This document shows, piece after piece, positions 7,755 to 16,548 of a stretch of 35,597 nt of DNA. Source of the stretch: Ktedonobacteraceae bacterium (GTDB lineage: Bacteria; Chloroflexota; Ktedonobacteria; Ktedonobacterales; Ktedonobacteraceae); assembly GCA_035653615.1 (NCBI GenBank), contig DASRBN010000026.1:1-35597 (forward strand), read 5' to 3'. The notes under the pieces are model-generated. The model was not told the origin of the DNA and searched no databases. It worked only from the letters and a program-made list of their open reading frames with translations. Position 1 is the stretch's first letter. Each line of letters starts with the position of its first letter. The position numbers and the translations under genes were made by a program.

Positions 7755-9143
7755 TTAATTCCCTATCTGCTCCACTAACCCCTCAATCACCTCCCCATCC
7801 TGCTCTTCCAGCACCGTGCGTGGATCGAGCAGCAGGGTATCACGAAAGATGCGCCCGATAATAGGAATTTTGCGCGTTCGCAAGCGTTTCGCCAGTTCAT
7901 CCAATGGTATTGATACGTGCGCGGCATCGATGGCCAGCAGGGTGGTAGGAAGTGTCTCGCCGGGAAGCGAGCCGCCGCCGATGGTTGATTCACCTCGTTG
8001 GGTGCGGGCCGCGATACCATAAGCCTGGAACTGCGAGGACCAGCTTGTGGCGCGGGAGGCAACTTTCGCGGGAGACGTTGAGATCATGCGCCAGATGGGA
8101 ATATGTGTCTCCGCTTCGCCACGCTGGTAGTGGCGCAGCGTGGCTTCGAGCGCGGCAAGCGTCATTTTGTCGATACGCACGGCTCGCATGAGTGGGTGTT
8201 TGGCGATGCGCTGTAGGACCGCGGCTTTGCCCAGCAGAATACCGGCTTGCGGGCCGCCTAGCAGTTTATCGCCTGAAAAACACACGATATCGGCTCCTGC
8301 GGCGATACTTTCCTGCGGCATCGGTTCGTGCGCTAAGCCATAGCGCTCGCTGGGAAGCAAACAGCCGCTTCCAAGGTCATCCATAACGAGCAGGCCATGG
8401 CGATGCGCCAGTTCCACCATGGCGCTGAGCGGGGTCGATTCGGTGAAGCCCATGATCTGGAAATTGCTGGGATGTACGCTTAAAAGCAGGGCCGTCTGCC
8501 CGCTCAGGGCGGCTTCGTAATCGGCAATGCGCGTGCGATTGGTAGTGCCAACCTCGACCAGGTGGCAACCGCTCTGGCGCATCACGTCGGGCACCCGGAA
8601 TCCGCCGCCGATCTCGACGAGCTGACCACGTGAGATGATCACCTCGCGTCCCATAGCCAGTGTGCTGAGTGCCAGCAGTACCGCTGCCGCGTTGTTGTTC
8701 GTGACAAGCGCGGCCTCGGCTCCCGTCAAATCGCGTAACAGGTCGATCACGTGGGTATGGCGGGAGTCGCGTTCTCCTGCTTCCAGGTCGTATTCCAGGT
8801 TGGAGTAACCGCCTGCAACTTGCTGCACCGCGGCGAGCGCTGATTGGCTGAGCGGAGCGCGTCCTAGATTCGTGTTGATGATCACGCCGGTGGCGTTGAT
8901 GACGGGTCGCAGGTTTGGCTGCTGCTCTTGCTCCAGCATATGTCCGGCGGCAAGCAGGAGTTCTTGTGAAGAAGGACAGGAGGCCCCGGCGAGAATAGTG
9001 GTGCGCGCCTGGGCGATAGTGGCACGGAGAGCGCGGAGAGCCAGGGGGCGGGAAAAGCGCTCAATGAGTTGCTGCCCGGCAGGCGAATGCAGCAGTTCAT
9101 CGATAGATGGCAAGAGTCGAAGCTGTTCCTGATCGACGTTCAT
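7755..9143 (-). CDS. selA: L-seryl-tRNA(Sec) selenium transferase
   Basis: SelA is a PLP enzyme that converts seryl-tRNA(Sec) to selenocysteyl-tRNA(Sec) using selenophosphate. The sequence has the family landmarks: an N-terminal helical domain (LPSIDELLHSPAGQQLIERF), INATGVIINTNLGRAPL, AALVTNNNAAAVLLAL, the DDLGSG segment and PLP lysine Lys293 in CFSGDKLLGGPQAGIL. The length, 462 residues from ATG 9143, matches the family. The frame is open to a TTG at 9170, but AAGGAAG sits 11 bases before the ATG at 9143. Neither selB, selD nor tRNA-Sec lies in this window; they would have to be elsewhere for function. It follows the MazF-like gene on the same strand after 122 bases. Confidence 0.93.
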   Translation of the reverse strand: MNVDQEQLRLLPSIDELLHSPAGQQLIERFSRPLALRALRATIAQARTTILAGASCPSSQELLLAAGHMLEQEQQPNLRPVINATGVIINTNLGRAPLSQSALAAVQQVAGGYSNLEYDLEAGERDSRHTHVIDLLRDLTGAEAALVTNNNAAAVLLALSTLAMGREVIISRGQLVEIGGGFRVPDVMRQSGCHLVEVGTTNRTRIADYEAALSGQTALLLSVHPSNFQIMGFTESTPLSAMVELAHRHGLLVMDDLGSGCLLPSERYGLAHEPMPQESIAAGADIVCFSGDKLLGGPQAGILLGKAAVLQRIAKHPLMRAVRIDKMTLAALEATLRHYQRGEAETHIPIWRMISTSPAKVASRATSWSSQFQAYGIAARTQRGESTIGGGSLPGETLPTTLLAIDAAHVSIPLDELAKRLRTRKIPIIGRIFRDTLLLDPRTVLEEQDGEVIEGLVEQIGN

Positions 9144-9265
9144 GTATGTGCATACTTCCTTGTGAACCAATGGCTATTCGCCAGCGCGGTTGCACCTGAC
9201 CTTTGCGGGTTTGGCGGCCCTGACGAGGATAGGCCTTTCCTGTACCCGTTTAGGGATAGAAACAA

Positions 9266-9697
9266 CTAGTGTAGCGCGTAAAACATTGTAATTGCCAGGC
9301 TGTTGGCGACCTTGCCCATGATAGCGCGCAGGTCGGCTTCGTTGAGCATACAGATCGCGTACTGGTCTGCCAGCAGGCTGCGCAGGACAGGATACATCAA
9401 TTCTGTCTTGACAAGACTGTCGGTGTCAAGCAGGGGATAGTCGCGTTTTAAGAGGAGGTGGTGATAAGGACGCAATTTTCCACGGTAGGAGGTCAGGGCT
9501 ACAACGTTGACGGCTCCGGCATGCCGGCAAAAGGGCTCGCCTGAAACGACCAGTGCGGGATGCCAATCGAGGATGCGCTTCTCTTCAATGCCAGGTGGGA
9601 GGGAAGGATAACCGAAGTTGACCCAGTACAACATGCCGAATTGCACTGGCGTCTGGTAGGTAAGTGCATCCGGTCCAAGTTCTTGTGGGTGAGGCAT
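9266..9697 (-). CDS. MazF/PemK-like protein, putative toxin
   Basis: The 143-residue protein shows the layout of the MazF/PemK endoribonuclease fold: MLYWVNFGYPSLPPG as first strand and loop, then RILDWHPALVVSG in place of the usual K-R-P-A-L-V-L-S, NVVALTSYRG in place of the V-A-P-I-T-S strand, and DTDSLVKTELMYPVLRSLL in place of the D-S-V-V-x-x-x-Q-L-R-T motif. Conserved arginine and serine/threonine positions are only partly kept, so activity is uncertain. Such enzymes cleave mRNA in toxin-antitoxin modules. The gene starts 42 bases after the small gene at 9740-9970 on the same strand. The call rests on pattern matching and is moderate. Confidence 0.5.
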   Translation of the reverse strand: MPHPQELGPDALTYQTPVQFGMLYWVNFGYPSLPPGIEEKRILDWHPALVVSGEPFCRHAGAVNVVALTSYRGKLRPYHHLLLKRDYPLLDTDSLVKTELMYPVLRSLLADQYAICMLNEADLRAIMGKVANSLAITMFYALH

Positions 9698-9739
9698 TGC
9701 TAGCTACAAATCTTCTTACAAACAAGGAGTACAATGACG

Positions 9740-9970
9740 TTACATATGGGCCACGGCCACTGGAACATGTGCCGGAGTCGAGGCATCGCTCGCTTCGAGT
9801 TGCCCATGGAAACAGGTGCAGGTAAGTGACCAGGAGCGCTCTACAAGGCCAAGGCGCTCATCACGTTCATCCTGACTTTCTTCCTGAAGAGCGGCAGCGA
9901 TGAGTTCCATTTCGCGCTGGTACTGTTCTGTAAGCAAGGAAGAACGGCTGAAGTCACAATTTGTTGCCAT
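9740..9970 (-). CDS. Small acidic protein upstream of MazF-like gene, putative antitoxin
   Basis: This is a 76-residue protein with a predicted acidic helix (TEQYQREMELIAAALQEESQ, then DERDERLGLVERSW) and a less structured C-terminal tail. I recognise no ribbon-helix-helix or AbrB-type DNA-binding motif. Position argues for an antitoxin: it is the first gene of the pair, small and acidic, and driven by a strong extended -10 promoter with an adjoining inverted repeat. AGAGG lies 7 bases before the ATG. The function is inferred from position only. Confidence 0.4.
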   Translation of the reverse strand: MATNCDFSRSSLLTEQYQREMELIAAALQEESQDERDERLGLVERSWSLTCTCFHGQLEASDASTPAHVPVAVAHM

Positions 9971-10066
9971 AAAGAAACCTCTTTGTTCCGAACGAAGTCC
10001 ACTATCGAATGAACTAGCTATCCGTTATTAATGGTGCCAGCCACAAGGCTCGAGGGTCATGTAATT

Positions 10067-10082
10067 TCTCCAACATCGGAGA
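10067..10082. promoter_or_regulatory. Inverted repeat at the start site, possible operator
   Basis: TCTCC-N6-GGAGA overlaps the last -10 base and the predicted start of the promoter for the MazF-like pair. An operator here would fit toxin-antitoxin self-regulation, but the arms are only 5 bases. Confidence 0.3.
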
Positions 10083-10110
10083 TTATACCAGCAAATTGTG
10101 CAATACGCAA
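10082..10110 (-). promoter_or_regulatory. Promoter for the MazF-like pair
   Basis: On the minus strand the -35 is TTGCGT (10110-10105), then 17 bases, then TATAAT (10087-10082) preceded by TGG, an extended -10. The start would be near 10075, about 105 bases before the ATG at 9970. Confidence 0.6.
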
Positions 10111-10185
10111 TAGTTTTTGGAATGATTTTCCAAAGCTGTTCCAAATGTGCGACTAATCTGCCTGATGATTCCCCAGAAGTTGGGC

Positions 10186-10264
10186 GGGATTCTTCGCTGC
10201 GCTCAGAATGACATGATGAAGGACCGTCCTTCATCATGTCATTCTGAGCGCAGCGAAGAATCCC
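10186..10264. repeat. Perfect 39-bp inverted repeat of the GTCATTCTGAGCGCAGCG family
   Basis: Arms 10186-10224 and 10226-10264 are exact reverse complements of 39 bases with a single central base. The outer part shares the core of the repeat at 5517-5591; the inner part (ACATGATGAAGGAC) is specific to this copy. It separates two divergent transcription units. Confidence 0.92.
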
Positions 10265-10290
10265 ACGCCCATTTCTAAGCAATCTGCATC

Positions 10291-10319
10291 TCGACGTTCA
10301 TACTCAACTCTGATATAAT
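10291..10319 (+). promoter_or_regulatory. ruvB promoter
   Basis: TCGACG (10291-10296), a 17-base spacer and TATAAT (10314-10319) with TGA just before it (extended -10). Transcription would start near 10326, about 50 bases before the ruvB ATG. Confidence 0.6.
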
Positions 10320-10377
10320 GATACCAGCGATAAATAGAACACCAGTTTCATTTGTGCAGGCAGGAGAACATAAGACC

Positions 10378-11436
10378 ATGAGCGACCGGCTCGTCTCACC
10401 GAAGATGACAGAAGAGGAGCAGGCCATCGAGGGCAGTTTGCGCCCCCGCCGCCTGTCGGAATATATCGGGCAGGAGAAAATCAAGGAGAATCTGAGCATA
10501 TTGCTGGAAGCGGCCCGGCGACGCAATGAATCGGTTGACCACGTGCTGCTGTATGGCCCGCCCGGATTGGGCAAAACCACCTTATGCAATATCATTGCCG
10601 TCGAGATGGGCGTCAGTATGAAGACCACTTCCGGCCCGGCCATCGAACATGCCGGCGACCTGGCCTCGATCCTCACCGCGCTGCAACCGGGTGAAGTTCT
10701 CTTCATTGACGAAATACACCGCCTGGCTCGTGCCGTTGAGGAACGCCTCTATTCGGCCATGGAGGATTTTGCCCTCGACGTGATGATTGGCAAAGGACCG
10801 AGCGCCAGGGCGCTGCGCCTCTCGCTGCCACCATTCACGGTTGTGGGAGCCACCACCAGGGTCGGTGCATTGACTGCCCCCCTGCGCGATCGCTTTGGGG
10901 CCATCTACCGCATGGAATACTACGACTCTGCCTCGCTAAAACAGATTTTGATCCGCTCGGCGCGCATTCTCAAGGTTCCGGCAGACGAGGGAGGCATCGA
11001 GGAAATCGCGGGCCGCGCTCGTGGCACGCCGCGTATCGTCAACCGGCTGCTCAAGCGCGTGCGTGACTATGCCCAGGTAAGGGCCGATGGCGTGATTACG
11101 CGCGATGTGGCAAAGGCGGCGCTGGACGCGCTGGAAATCGACCATATCGGGCTTGATCAGACCGACCGCAACCTCTTGCTCACCATCATGCAAAAATTTG
11201 ATGGTGGCCCGGTCGGGTTGGATACGCTGGCCGCCAGCACGAGCGAGGACCCTGAAACGATTGAAGATGTGTACGAGCCATACCTGCTGCAACTGGGCTT
11301 CATCGCGCGTACCCCGCGCGGGCGCATCGCCACGCGCTTAGCCTACGCGCACCTTGGATTGGACGCGCCGCATGGCGGAAATGGAATAGGACCGGGATTG
11401 TGGACAACAGCAACGACGCCAACACCTGGCAAATGA
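10378..11436 (+). CDS. ruvB: Holliday junction branch migration DNA helicase RuvB
   Basis: RuvB is the hexameric AAA+ motor that drives Holliday-junction branch migration with RuvA. In the 352-residue protein: Walker [10 protein letters not shown] (60-68), Walker B/DEIH (LFIDEIHR, 109-115), sensor 1 GATTR (157-161), the PLRDRFG segment with the arginine finger (~168-174), and the C-terminal winged helix ([20 protein letters not shown]). The frame opens at 10318, but that ATG overlaps the promoter -10; AGGAGA stands about 11 bases before ATG 10378, and homologues begin near here. The stop overlaps the queA ATG as ATGA, so the two are translationally coupled. ruvA and ruvC are not in the window. 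Confidence 0.96.
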   Translation: MSDRLVSPKMTEEEQAIEGSLRPRRLSEYIGQEKIKENLSILLEAARRRNESVDHVLLYGPPGLGKTTLCNIIAVEMGVSMKTTSGPAIEHAGDLASILTALQPGEVLFIDEIHRLARAVEERLYSAMEDFALDVMIGKGPSARALRLSLPPFTVVGATTRVGALTAPLRDRFGAIYRMEYYDSASLKQILIRSARILKVPADEGGIEEIAGRARGTPRIVNRLLKRVRDYAQVRADGVITRDVAKAALDALEIDHIGLDQTDRNLLLTIMQKFDGGPVGLDTLAASTSEDPETIEDVYEPYLLQLGFIARTPRGRIATRLAYAHLGLDAPHGGNGIGPGLWTTATTPTPGK

Positions 11437-12503
11437 GCGATTTCGATTACGATTTACCCCAGGAACTGATCGCACAGACACCAATTGAGCCACGCGATGC
11501 CTCGCGTTTATTGATCGTCAATCGCGCGACGGGCGGGCTTGAGCATCGCCATTTTCGTGATATCGGCGATTACCTGCATCCGGGAGATCTGCTAATTGCC
11601 AATCAGAGCCGCGTGATTCCAGCACGCCTGCTGGGACGGCGCGCGGAAACCGGCGGCGCAGTAGAAGTCCTGCTGCTGGCCGAACGGCCCGACCTCGGCC
11701 CCGATCATTGGGAAACGCTGGTACGGCCAGGACGCCGCCTGCGCGAAGGCGCACGCATCCTTTTTGGCGATGAGCAAGAGCAAGGGCCAACATTACAGGC
11801 GGAAATTCTCCAGCGCACCGAGGCAGGCGGGCGCATTGTGCGCTTCTCGGCCCCGCATTCCACGCCCGATGTCACAGACCTGGCCGTCAAAAATCTCATC
11901 GAACGTCTGGGGCGCATGCCGTTGCCGCCATATATTCACGAAACGCTGGCCGATCCTGAGCGTTACCAGACAGTCTACGCGCGCATCAGTGGCTCGGCAG
12001 CTGCGCCCACAGCCGGTCTGCATTTTACCCCGCACCTGCTGGAAGAATTGCGCCGGCAAGGAGTGCGTGTTGGCTTCGTGACGCTGCATGTGGGGTTGGA
12101 TACTTTCCGGCCTGTCGAGATCGAGAACTATCGCGAGCATAAGATGCACAGCGAGGCAATCGACCTGGATGCTCCTACAGCCGAACTGATTCGCGAGACG
12201 CGCAAAGCAGGCGGGCGCATCGTGGCCGTTGGCACAACATCTGTACGCGTTCTAGAGGGCGTGGCAAGTATCTACAACGGCGAGATACAACCCTATTCGG
12301 GTTCCACGCGCCTGTATATCACCCCAGGCTATCGCTTCCAGGTAGTTGATGCCCTGATTACCAACTTCCACCTGCCGCGGTCAACGCTGCTGCTGCTCGT
12401 CAGCGCCTTCATGGGTAAGCAATTGATGGAAAAAGCCTACCAGGAAGCGATTCGCGAACGCTATCGCTTTTTCAGCTTCGGGGACGCGATGCTGATTGTG
12501 TAA
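11433..12503 (+). CDS. queA: S-adenosylmethionine:tRNA ribosyltransferase-isomerase
   Basis: QueA transfers and rearranges the ribosyl part of SAM onto 7-aminomethyl-7-deazaguanine in tRNA, making epoxyqueuosine. The protein is 356 residues. It begins [17 protein letters not shown], the standard family N-terminus, and has [70 protein letters not shown] and [24 protein letters not shown] at 11400 would add 11 residues inside ruvB; I prefer ATG 11433, which overlaps the ruvB stop by 4 bases. ruvB-queA pairing occurs in many bacteria. The stop lies only 8 bases from the end of the converging ridA gene. Confidence 0.96.
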   Translation: MSDFDYDLPQELIAQTPIEPRDASRLLIVNRATGGLEHRHFRDIGDYLHPGDLLIANQSRVIPARLLGRRAETGGAVEVLLLAERPDLGPDHWETLVRPGRRLREGARILFGDEQEQGPTLQAEILQRTEAGGRIVRFSAPHSTPDVTDLAVKNLIERLGRMPLPPYIHETLADPERYQTVYARISGSAAAPTAGLHFTPHLLEELRRQGVRVGFVTLHVGLDTFRPVEIENYREHKMHSEAIDLDAPTAELIRETRKAGGRIVAVGTTSVRVLEGVASIYNGEIQPYSGSTRLYITPGYRFQVVDALITNFHLPRSTLLLLVSAFMGKQLMEKAYQEAIRERYRFFSFGDAMLIV

Positions 12504-12511
12504 GGCCATTA

Positions 12512-12901
12512 TTATTCCTCAATTAATGCTTCCGCTTCAATCTCAACCAGCATTTCAGGTGAGATCAGACGCTTTATCTCCACCATTGACGTGGCCGGGC
12601 GAATCTCGCCGAAAAATTCGCTGTGCGCCCTGCCGATGTGCGGCCAGTCGTCGATGTTGATGACATAGATGCGCGTGCGCACGACATCTTTGAGACTCGC
12701 TCCCGCCATCTCAAGGGCAGCGCGAATATTATTCAGGGTCTGAACGGCTTGAGCATACGGGTCGCCGGCGCCAACCACCTCGCCATTAGTATTGGTCGCG
12801 GTTGTGCCTGAGACGTAGACGGCGTTGCCAACACGGACGGCCCGCGAGTAGCCGACAATGGGTTCCCAGGGAGTGCCTGTGGCGATGTTTTGTCTCTGCA
12901 T
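12512..12901 (-). CDS. RidA/YjgF family deaminase
   Basis: A 129-residue protein of the RidA/YjgF/UK114 family, small trimeric enzymes that hydrolyse reactive enamine/imine intermediates from amino-acid metabolism. Visible features are [20 protein letters not shown] at the N-terminus, [20 protein letters not shown], the segment [15 protein letters not shown] with the arginine expected to bind the substrate carboxylate, and [20 protein letters not shown] with the terminal Glu region. Subfamily members differ in activity, so a RidA-type deaminase is likely but the substrate is open. AAGGA lies just before ATG 12901. It is transcribed from its own extended -10 promoter and converges on queA. Confidence 0.88.
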   Translation of the reverse strand: MQRQNIATGTPWEPIVGYSRAVRVGNAVYVSGTTATNTNGEVVGAGDPYAQAVQTLNNIRAALEMAGASLKDVVRTRIYVINIDDWPHIGRAHSEFFGEIRPATSMVEIKRLISPEMLVEIEAEALIEE

Positions 12902-12961
12902 AGTCCTTCTTTCTCTCTTCTTCTATGAAAAAAAAGCCGGCAGCGCAAATTTTCGCAGCTC

Positions 12962-12989
12962 ATTGTATCACAATTGATAAAATCGCCAA
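12962..12989 (-). promoter_or_regulatory. ridA promoter
   Basis: Minus strand: TTGGCG (12989-12984), 16-base spacer, TACAAT (12967-12962) preceded by TGA, an extended -10. It lies about 60 bases before the ridA ATG. Confidence 0.5.
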
Positions 12990-13017
12990 TGATTTGCAAA
13001 CTTTCGCCAAGATACTC

Positions 13018-13046
13018 TTGACAGACCATCCACCTGTATGTAAAAT
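13018..13046 (+). promoter_or_regulatory. MFS transporter promoter
   Basis: TTGACA (13018-13023), a 17-base spacer and TAAAAT (13041-13046): a near-consensus vegetative promoter. The untranslated leader would be about 65 bases. Confidence 0.7.
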
Positions 13047-13117
13047 ATTATCATAAAATTAATCAAAAGTGCCAAATAAAAACCATTTTGTGAAACTTAT
13101 TACCGGGAGAGAAAATC

Positions 13118-14425
13118 ATGCTGTCAGTTATACGTCAACGCAATTTTGGCCTGCTCTGGATTGGACAGATTATCTCAATGACCGGCGACTGGGTACTCTT
13201 CATCGCCCTGCCGTTCTACATCTATGCCTTGACAGGCTCAACTCTGGCTACCGGCATCATGTTCATCGTGCAAACGCTGCCGAGGCTCTTTTTTGGCTCG
13301 GTGGCAGGGGTGTTCGTAGATCGCTGGAATCGTAAGTATACGATGGTCATCGTCAACCTGGTGCAGGCGCTCATCCTGCTGCCCCTCTTCCTGGTACGCT
13401 CGCAAGACCTCGTCTGGATCGTCTACCTCTGCGCGTTTGCCGATTCTCTGGTTTCGCAATTCTTTAATCCGGCCCAGACGGCCATTATCCCCATGCTGGT
13501 CGAGGAGAAAGACCTGTTAGCGGCCAATTCCCTCAATTCCATGAGCCAGGAGTTGACGCGCCTGGTCGGTCCCTCGCTGGGTGGACTGCTATTTGGCCTG
13601 CTGGGCATCGGCAGCGTTATCACCGTCGATTTGATTTCGTTCCTCTTTTCTGCTGCGCTTGTGGCTTTGATCATTATTCCGGCTCGCGTGACAGCAGTGA
13701 AACAGGAGCAGCAGTTAGCGAGTAGCGAAGGCGGCATTCTTAAGAATAGCCTGCTAAAAGTGTGGCAGGAATGGCGCGCAGGCATGGGCCTGGTGAAAAA
13801 AGAGCAGCTTGTGCGCGCCATTTTCATTATCATCGGCGTCGCAATGGTCGGCGAGGGCATTATCGAGGTGCTGATTGCGCCTTATGTCGAGCGTATTTTG
13901 CACGGTACGCCGCTGGTGCTTGGCTGGCTGATGTCGGCCCAGGCTGTCGGTGGTATCCTGGGTTCCCTGGCCATTCCGCGCCTGAGTAAAAACTTGCGTC
14001 CTGGCCGCTTAATGGCCATCTGCGGGCTCGTCTTCAGCAGTGTGATCGTTGTGCTCGCTTTGATGCCGCTGGTACCTGTCATTCTGTCGCTGATCATCTT
14101 CGCGGGAGCCGGGGCTGTCGGCTTCTTCATTCCGATGCTGACCCTGCTGCAAACTAATGTGGCGAATGAATATCAAGGGCGCATCTTCGGCGCTCTCAAT
14201 GCTATCCAGGCGGTCACTCTGCTCGTAGGCATGGGCCTGGCAGGTGGCCTGGGTGATCGCATCGGGATTGTGCCCCTGCTGCTCGTCGATGCCGGCTTCA
14301 ACTTTCTGGCCACGTTCCTGGCGTTTGGACTGATACGTGTCCCTGTTCTATCCGCTCAGCCAGCCGTCGATGAGATCAGGCAGGATAGGGGTGAGTTGCC
14401 TGAACCTGTGCCTGAGAGCTTGTAA
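13118..14425 (+). CDS. MFS transporter, DHA3-like exporter
   Basis: This 435-residue integral membrane protein has about 12 hydrophobic segments. The loop between segments 2 and 3 carries the MFS motif A variant GSVAGVFVDRWNRKYTM (60-76). The segment SQFFNPAQTAIIPMLVEEKD followed by LLAANSLNSMSQELTRLVGP is typical of DHA3/MefA-type drug exporters and enterobactin-exporter relatives. A charged loop near residue 195-225 separates the two halves. It probably exports a small molecule using the proton gradient; the substrate is unknown. GGGAGAG lies 7-8 bases before the ATG. It is monocistronic, driven by the promoter at 13018. Confidence 0.88.
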   Translation: MLSVIRQRNFGLLWIGQIISMTGDWVLFIALPFYIYALTGSTLATGIMFIVQTLPRLFFGSVAGVFVDRWNRKYTMVIVNLVQALILLPLFLVRSQDLVWIVYLCAFADSLVSQFFNPAQTAIIPMLVEEKDLLAANSLNSMSQELTRLVGPSLGGLLFGLLGIGSVITVDLISFLFSAALVALIIIPARVTAVKQEQQLASSEGGILKNSLLKVWQEWRAGMGLVKKEQLVRAIFIIIGVAMVGEGIIEVLIAPYVERILHGTPLVLGWLMSAQAVGGILGSLAIPRLSKNLRPGRLMAICGLVFSSVIVVLALMPLVPVILSLIIFAGAGAVGFFIPMLTLLQTNVANEYQGRIFGALNAIQAVTLLVGMGLAGGLGDRIGIVPLLLVDAGFNFLATFLAFGLIRVPVLSAQPAVDEIRQDRGELPEPVPESL

Positions 14426-14494
14426 TATCGTCTGAAGTTGAAGAAGAAATGGGTGATTGTCCAGCAGTCCTTACAGAAGTACAGAAGAAATTTC

Positions 14495-14523
14495 TTGTAA
14501 GCAAGAAACAACTATGCTAAACT
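14495..14523 (+). promoter_or_regulatory. Promoter for the amino-acid ABC transporter
   Basis: TTGTAA (14495-14500), 17-base spacer, TAAACT (14518-14523) preceded by TGC, an extended -10. It lies about 50 bases before the substrate-binding-protein ATG. Confidence 0.55.
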
Positions 14524-14575
14524 AGGTTTACTTATCCAGAAGCATATGGCTATTTCTGACTTACAGGAGGTTTTC

Positions 14576-15475
14576 ATGATATCTTTTTCCCCAGCTAAAC
14601 GAGGACAACGCGGTTCAATGGCTATGCTGTTCGTGGGAGTGTTGCTCTCACTCACCTTGCTGCTCGCCGCATGTGGCAACGGTGGCACATCCACGGGCAG
14701 CGGCAATGTTCCCACTCCCAATACCAAAACGCCCACCGTTACCCCGCCCAACGACCTGCTGACTCCCGGCACATTGACAGTCGGTAGTGACACGACGTAT
14801 CCGCCGCAGGAATACATCGACACCACTACTCACCAGCCTGCCGGTTTCGACATCGATTTAATCACCGAGATTGCGCAACGCATGGGCCTGCAGGCAAAAA
14901 TTGTCAGCACCAGCTTTGATACGATCATCAATAGCCTCAACTCGAAGCGCTTCGATGTCGTCATATCGGCAGTCACCATCAATCCGCAGCGCCAGCAACA
15001 GGTGGATTTCATACCGTATTTCAATGCCGGTGAGTCTCTACTTGTGCAGAGCGGCAATCCCATGCACATCACCAGTATTGACCAGCTGTGCGGGCAGAAT
15101 GTAGGAGTCCAGAACGGCACGGTGGAGCAGACCGATTTGCAGACGGCCAGCGCCAATTGTACAAAAGCGGGAAAACCTGCTATCCACATCACCGCGCTGA
15201 CGAATCAGACCGATGTTATCCAGTTGTTAGCGACGAACCGTGTCGTCGCGACATACCAGGACTCACCGGTTACCGATTACTACAACAAGCTGCATCCCGG
15301 CCAATTCACCGTCGGTGGTTCTGTAGTGAACGCAGCTCCTGAAGGTATCGTGGTGCGCAAGGGCGATACTTCGATGTTCAATGCTATTCAGACTGCTTTC
15401 AATGAGTTGAAGGCCAGCGGAGCATATCATGCTCTGATCGAAAAATGGGGCCTGACCGACGAGGAAATCCACTGA
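14576..15475 (+). CDS. Amino-acid ABC transporter substrate-binding lipoprotein
   Basis: The 299-residue protein is an SBP family 3 binding protein. It starts with a lipoprotein signal peptide ending in LLLAAC, with Cys33 the predicted lipidated residue, then a proline/threonine-rich linker of about 35 residues. The binding domain runs LTVGSDTTYPPQEY, GFDIDLITEIAQRMG, DTIINSLNSKRFDVVISAVT and INPQRQQQVDFIPYFNAGES to the C-terminal ALIEKWGL. These match polar amino-acid binding proteins (His, Gln, Arg, cystine types); the ligand is not readable. ACAGGAGGT precedes ATG 14576; an earlier ATG at 14546 lacks a ribosome site. The permease and ATPase follow on the same strand. Confidence 0.93.
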   Translation: MISFSPAKRGQRGSMAMLFVGVLLSLTLLLAACGNGGTSTGSGNVPTPNTKTPTVTPPNDLLTPGTLTVGSDTTYPPQEYIDTTTHQPAGFDIDLITEIAQRMGLQAKIVSTSFDTIINSLNSKRFDVVISAVTINPQRQQQVDFIPYFNAGESLLVQSGNPMHITSIDQLCGQNVGVQNGTVEQTDLQTASANCTKAGKPAIHITALTNQTDVIQLLATNRVVATYQDSPVTDYYNKLHPGQFTVGGSVVNAAPEGIVVRKGDTSMFNAIQTAFNELKASGAYHALIEKWGLTDEEIH

Positions 15476-15534
15476 TCGTCCAGCGAGCCGATTACGTCTG
15501 AAAATCACAAAGCCCAACGATACTATACAACTCC

Positions 15535-15571
15535 CATCAGGCACCTCGTAAATTGGCAGAGGCGCCTGATG
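15535..15571 (+). terminator. Hairpin between binding-protein and permease genes
   Basis: CATCAGGC (15535-15542) pairs with GCCTGATG (15564-15571), with one mismatch and then CCTC/GAGG inside. It is followed by AATTTT, a poor T-run. It may be a partial terminator or stabiliser that leaves the binding-protein mRNA in excess, as in many ABC importers. Confidence 0.45.
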
Positions 15572-15704
15572 AATTTTGACAATCGAATCGGCGAATTAAG
15601 ATCATCGTATCGTCCTGTAGGAACAATGGCCGGTCCCTATCCTGGCACACCTCGTGCTGGGAAATCAGCAGTGCTACTATCTCCCTATCTACGCTTCCAT
15701 GATG

Positions 15705-15710
15705 TATAAT
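15705..15710 (+). promoter_or_regulatory. Possible secondary -10 before permease
   Basis: A perfect TATAAT lies 36 bases before the permease ATG, but the -35 position reads TCCCTA. It may allow separate expression of permease and ATPase. Confidence 0.3.
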
Positions 15711-15745
15711 TTGAAAAATCAGCATGGTTCCATAAGGAGGTGTAT

Positions 15746-16513
15746 ATGTTTCATTGGGATGTCGTCTGGCAAAATCTCTTCTCGACGGTTTTTCTTGCTG
15801 CGGCGTGGACAACGCTATGGATCGCGGTGGTTGCCCAGGCCTGTGGAGTCATCATCGGGCTATTCCTTGCCTTGATGCGCATTTCGCGTTTTCCCGTTTT
15901 TTCCTGGTTTGCGCGTTTCTATATCTGGCTTTTTCGCGGTAGTCCCCTACTGGTGCAGCTTCTCATCCTCTATTTTGGTGTTCCCGAAGTTTTTCCGGCT
16001 CTAACTCCATATATTACCGTCTATTCCGCAGCTCTTATAGCCTTTTCTTTCAATGAAGGCGCTTATATGTCGGAGATCATTCGTGCCGGTATCACATCGG
16101 TAGACCCGGGCCAGATGGAGGCCGCGAAAGCACTCGGTATGCGCTATTCGCTTGCCATGCGCCGCATCATCTTGCCGCAGGCTGCCCGCGTCATTATTCC
16201 TCCGCTTGGTAACGAATTCAACAACATGCTTAAGACGACTTCGCTTGCCCTGGTTATTGGACTCGCTGAACTCACGTACACCGCGCAGACGAATGGGTCT
16301 CAGAGCTTCACCTACTTCGAGTTACTCATCGTTGCTACCTTCTACTACCTGGTCATGACGACACTATGGGGCTATATCCAGAGCTGGATAGAGAACCGCA
16401 TAGATCCCAATCGCACCACAAAATATGAACTGGCAGATAAAAAGAGCTTCACCCAGCGCGTCATCGGCTTCGGCTCGCGAACCGGTAGTGGCACCCTCGT
16501 CGGCGGTCGTTAG
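15746..16513 (+). CDS. Amino-acid ABC transporter permease (HisM/GlnP family)
   Basis: A 255-residue inner-membrane permease with about five hydrophobic segments. The HisM/GlnP hallmarks are LWIAVVAQACGVIIGLFLAL, WLFRGSPLLVQLLILYFGVP and the EAA loop EAAKALGMRYSLAMRRIILP (125-144) that contacts the ATPase, then ARVIIPPLGNEFNNMLKTTS. It would form a homodimeric channel for a polar amino acid. The frame opens with GTG at 15740, but AAGGAGG is better spaced for ATG 15746. It lies 36 bases before the ATPase gene. Confidence 0.95.
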   Translation: MFHWDVVWQNLFSTVFLAAAWTTLWIAVVAQACGVIIGLFLALMRISRFPVFSWFARFYIWLFRGSPLLVQLLILYFGVPEVFPALTPYITVYSAALIAFSFNEGAYMSEIIRAGITSVDPGQMEAAKALGMRYSLAMRRIILPQAARVIIPPLGNEFNNMLKTTSLALVIGLAELTYTAQTNGSQSFTYFELLIVATFYYLVMTTLWGYIQSWIENRIDPNRTTKYELADKKSFTQRVIGFGSRTGSGTLVGGR

Positions 16514-16548
16514 AAGTGATTTACGGCAAATAAGGAGTTAAAAATAGT

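Larger units (their letters stand above)
9971..10377. other. Divergent gap between small protein and ruvB
   Basis: The gap holds the minus-strand promoter at 10082-10110, the perfect palindrome at 10186-10264 and the ruvB promoter at 10291-10319. I see no gene in it. Confidence 0.6.
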
